Part shown: one piece after another, positions 4,997-5,114 of the stretch
Layout of the letters: every line of letters begins with the position of its first letter
Numbering within the stretch: position 1 is the first letter of the stretch
Source of the DNA: CAZMVU01 sp964569295
Lineage (GTDB): Bacteria > Hydrogenedentota > Hydrogenedentia > Hydrogenedentales > JAGMZX01
Assembly: GCA_964569295.1 (NCBI GenBank)
Contig: CAZMVU010000268.1
Coordinates: 1-5,114 of the forward strand
Direction: 5' to 3'
DNA: 5,114 bases
Translations under genes and position numbers: made by a program
The notes under the pieces: model-generated
Database searches by the model: none
What the model was told of the DNA's origin: nothing
Seen by the model: only the letters and a program-made list of their open reading frames with translations

Positions 4997-5114
4997 GGAC
5001 GCTCGCCCTCCCTTTTGTTTCGGCTCGCGGGTACGCTCGCCCTCCCTTTTGTTTCGGCTCGCGGGTACGCTCGCCCTCCTTTTTGTTTTGGCTCGCGGGT
5101 ACGCTCGCCCTCCC
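4988..5114 (+). repeat. 34-bp tandem repeat array, open at the window end
   Basis: The unit runs GGCTCGCGGGTACGCTCGCC then CTCCCTTTTGTTTC. Copies are at 4988-5021 (first 11 bases diverged, the rest identical), 5022-5055 (reference), 5056-5089 (two C-to-T changes, at 5080 and 5089) and 5090-5114 (25 bases, identical, cut by the window end). Within each unit GCTCGC occurs twice, 12 bases apart, and GCGGG-TACG-CTCGC can form a weak 5-bp stem followed by a T-rich segment. The 34-base period is not a multiple of three, so the array does not keep one reading frame. Units follow one another with no unique spacers. Confidence 0.9.

Noticed and set aside
4988..5114. CRISPR array
   Set aside because: The units follow one another with no unique spacers; the whole 34-base period is conserved.

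Overview
The window is GC-rich, compactly coded bacterial DNA with four genes. One is a cell-wall hydrolase on the minus strand. The other three, on the plus strand, together form a recognisable set for making polyprenyl-phosphoryl-D-arabinofuranose (DPA). In mycobacteria and corynebacteria DPA is the lipid-linked arabinose donor for the wall. Here the protein style, the short leaders and the LysM/M23 neighbour look more like a proteobacterium (perhaps a gamma- or betaproteobacterium). That taxonomic guess is inference only; no rRNA or other marker is present.

Layout. Bases 1-333 hold no gene I can support; they contain short GC-rich repeat modules and a hairpin around 152-205. Bases 334-1473 (minus) encode a 379-residue LysM + M23 metallopeptidase with a long Pro/Ala-rich linker and no visible signal peptide. 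Bases 1474-1720 are a divergent intergenic region with a good sigma70-type promoter (1651-1680) firing rightward. Bases 1721-3085 (plus) encode a DprE1-type FAD oxidase, and 3115-3882 its partner, a DprE2-type short-chain dehydrogenase/reductase. After a 131-base gap, 4014-4895 encodes a UbiA-superfamily membrane prenyltransferase whose motifs match decaprenyl-phosphate 5-phosphoribosyltransferase. Bases 4896-5114 are intergenic: a perfect 8-bp hairpin runs into a 34-bp tandem repeat array that continues past the window end.

How the genes work together. The prenyltransferase would put 5-phosphoribose from PRPP onto a polyprenyl phosphate. A phosphatase, not seen here, would remove the 5-phosphate. 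DprE1 and DprE2 would then oxidise and re-reduce C2, turning the ribose lipid into the arabinose lipid. No arabinosyltransferase, phosphatase or flippase lies in the window, so the acceptor of the arabinose is unknown. Related gene sets outside Actinobacteria serve pilin arabinosylation in some Pseudomonas aeruginosa strains and Nod-factor arabinosylation in Azorhizobium, so a surface or secreted glycan or glycoprotein is a reasonable guess.

The most notable points are the complete DPA core outside its textbook setting, the natural replacement of the DprE1 drug-target cysteine by threonine, and the related repeat modules on both sides of the gene block.
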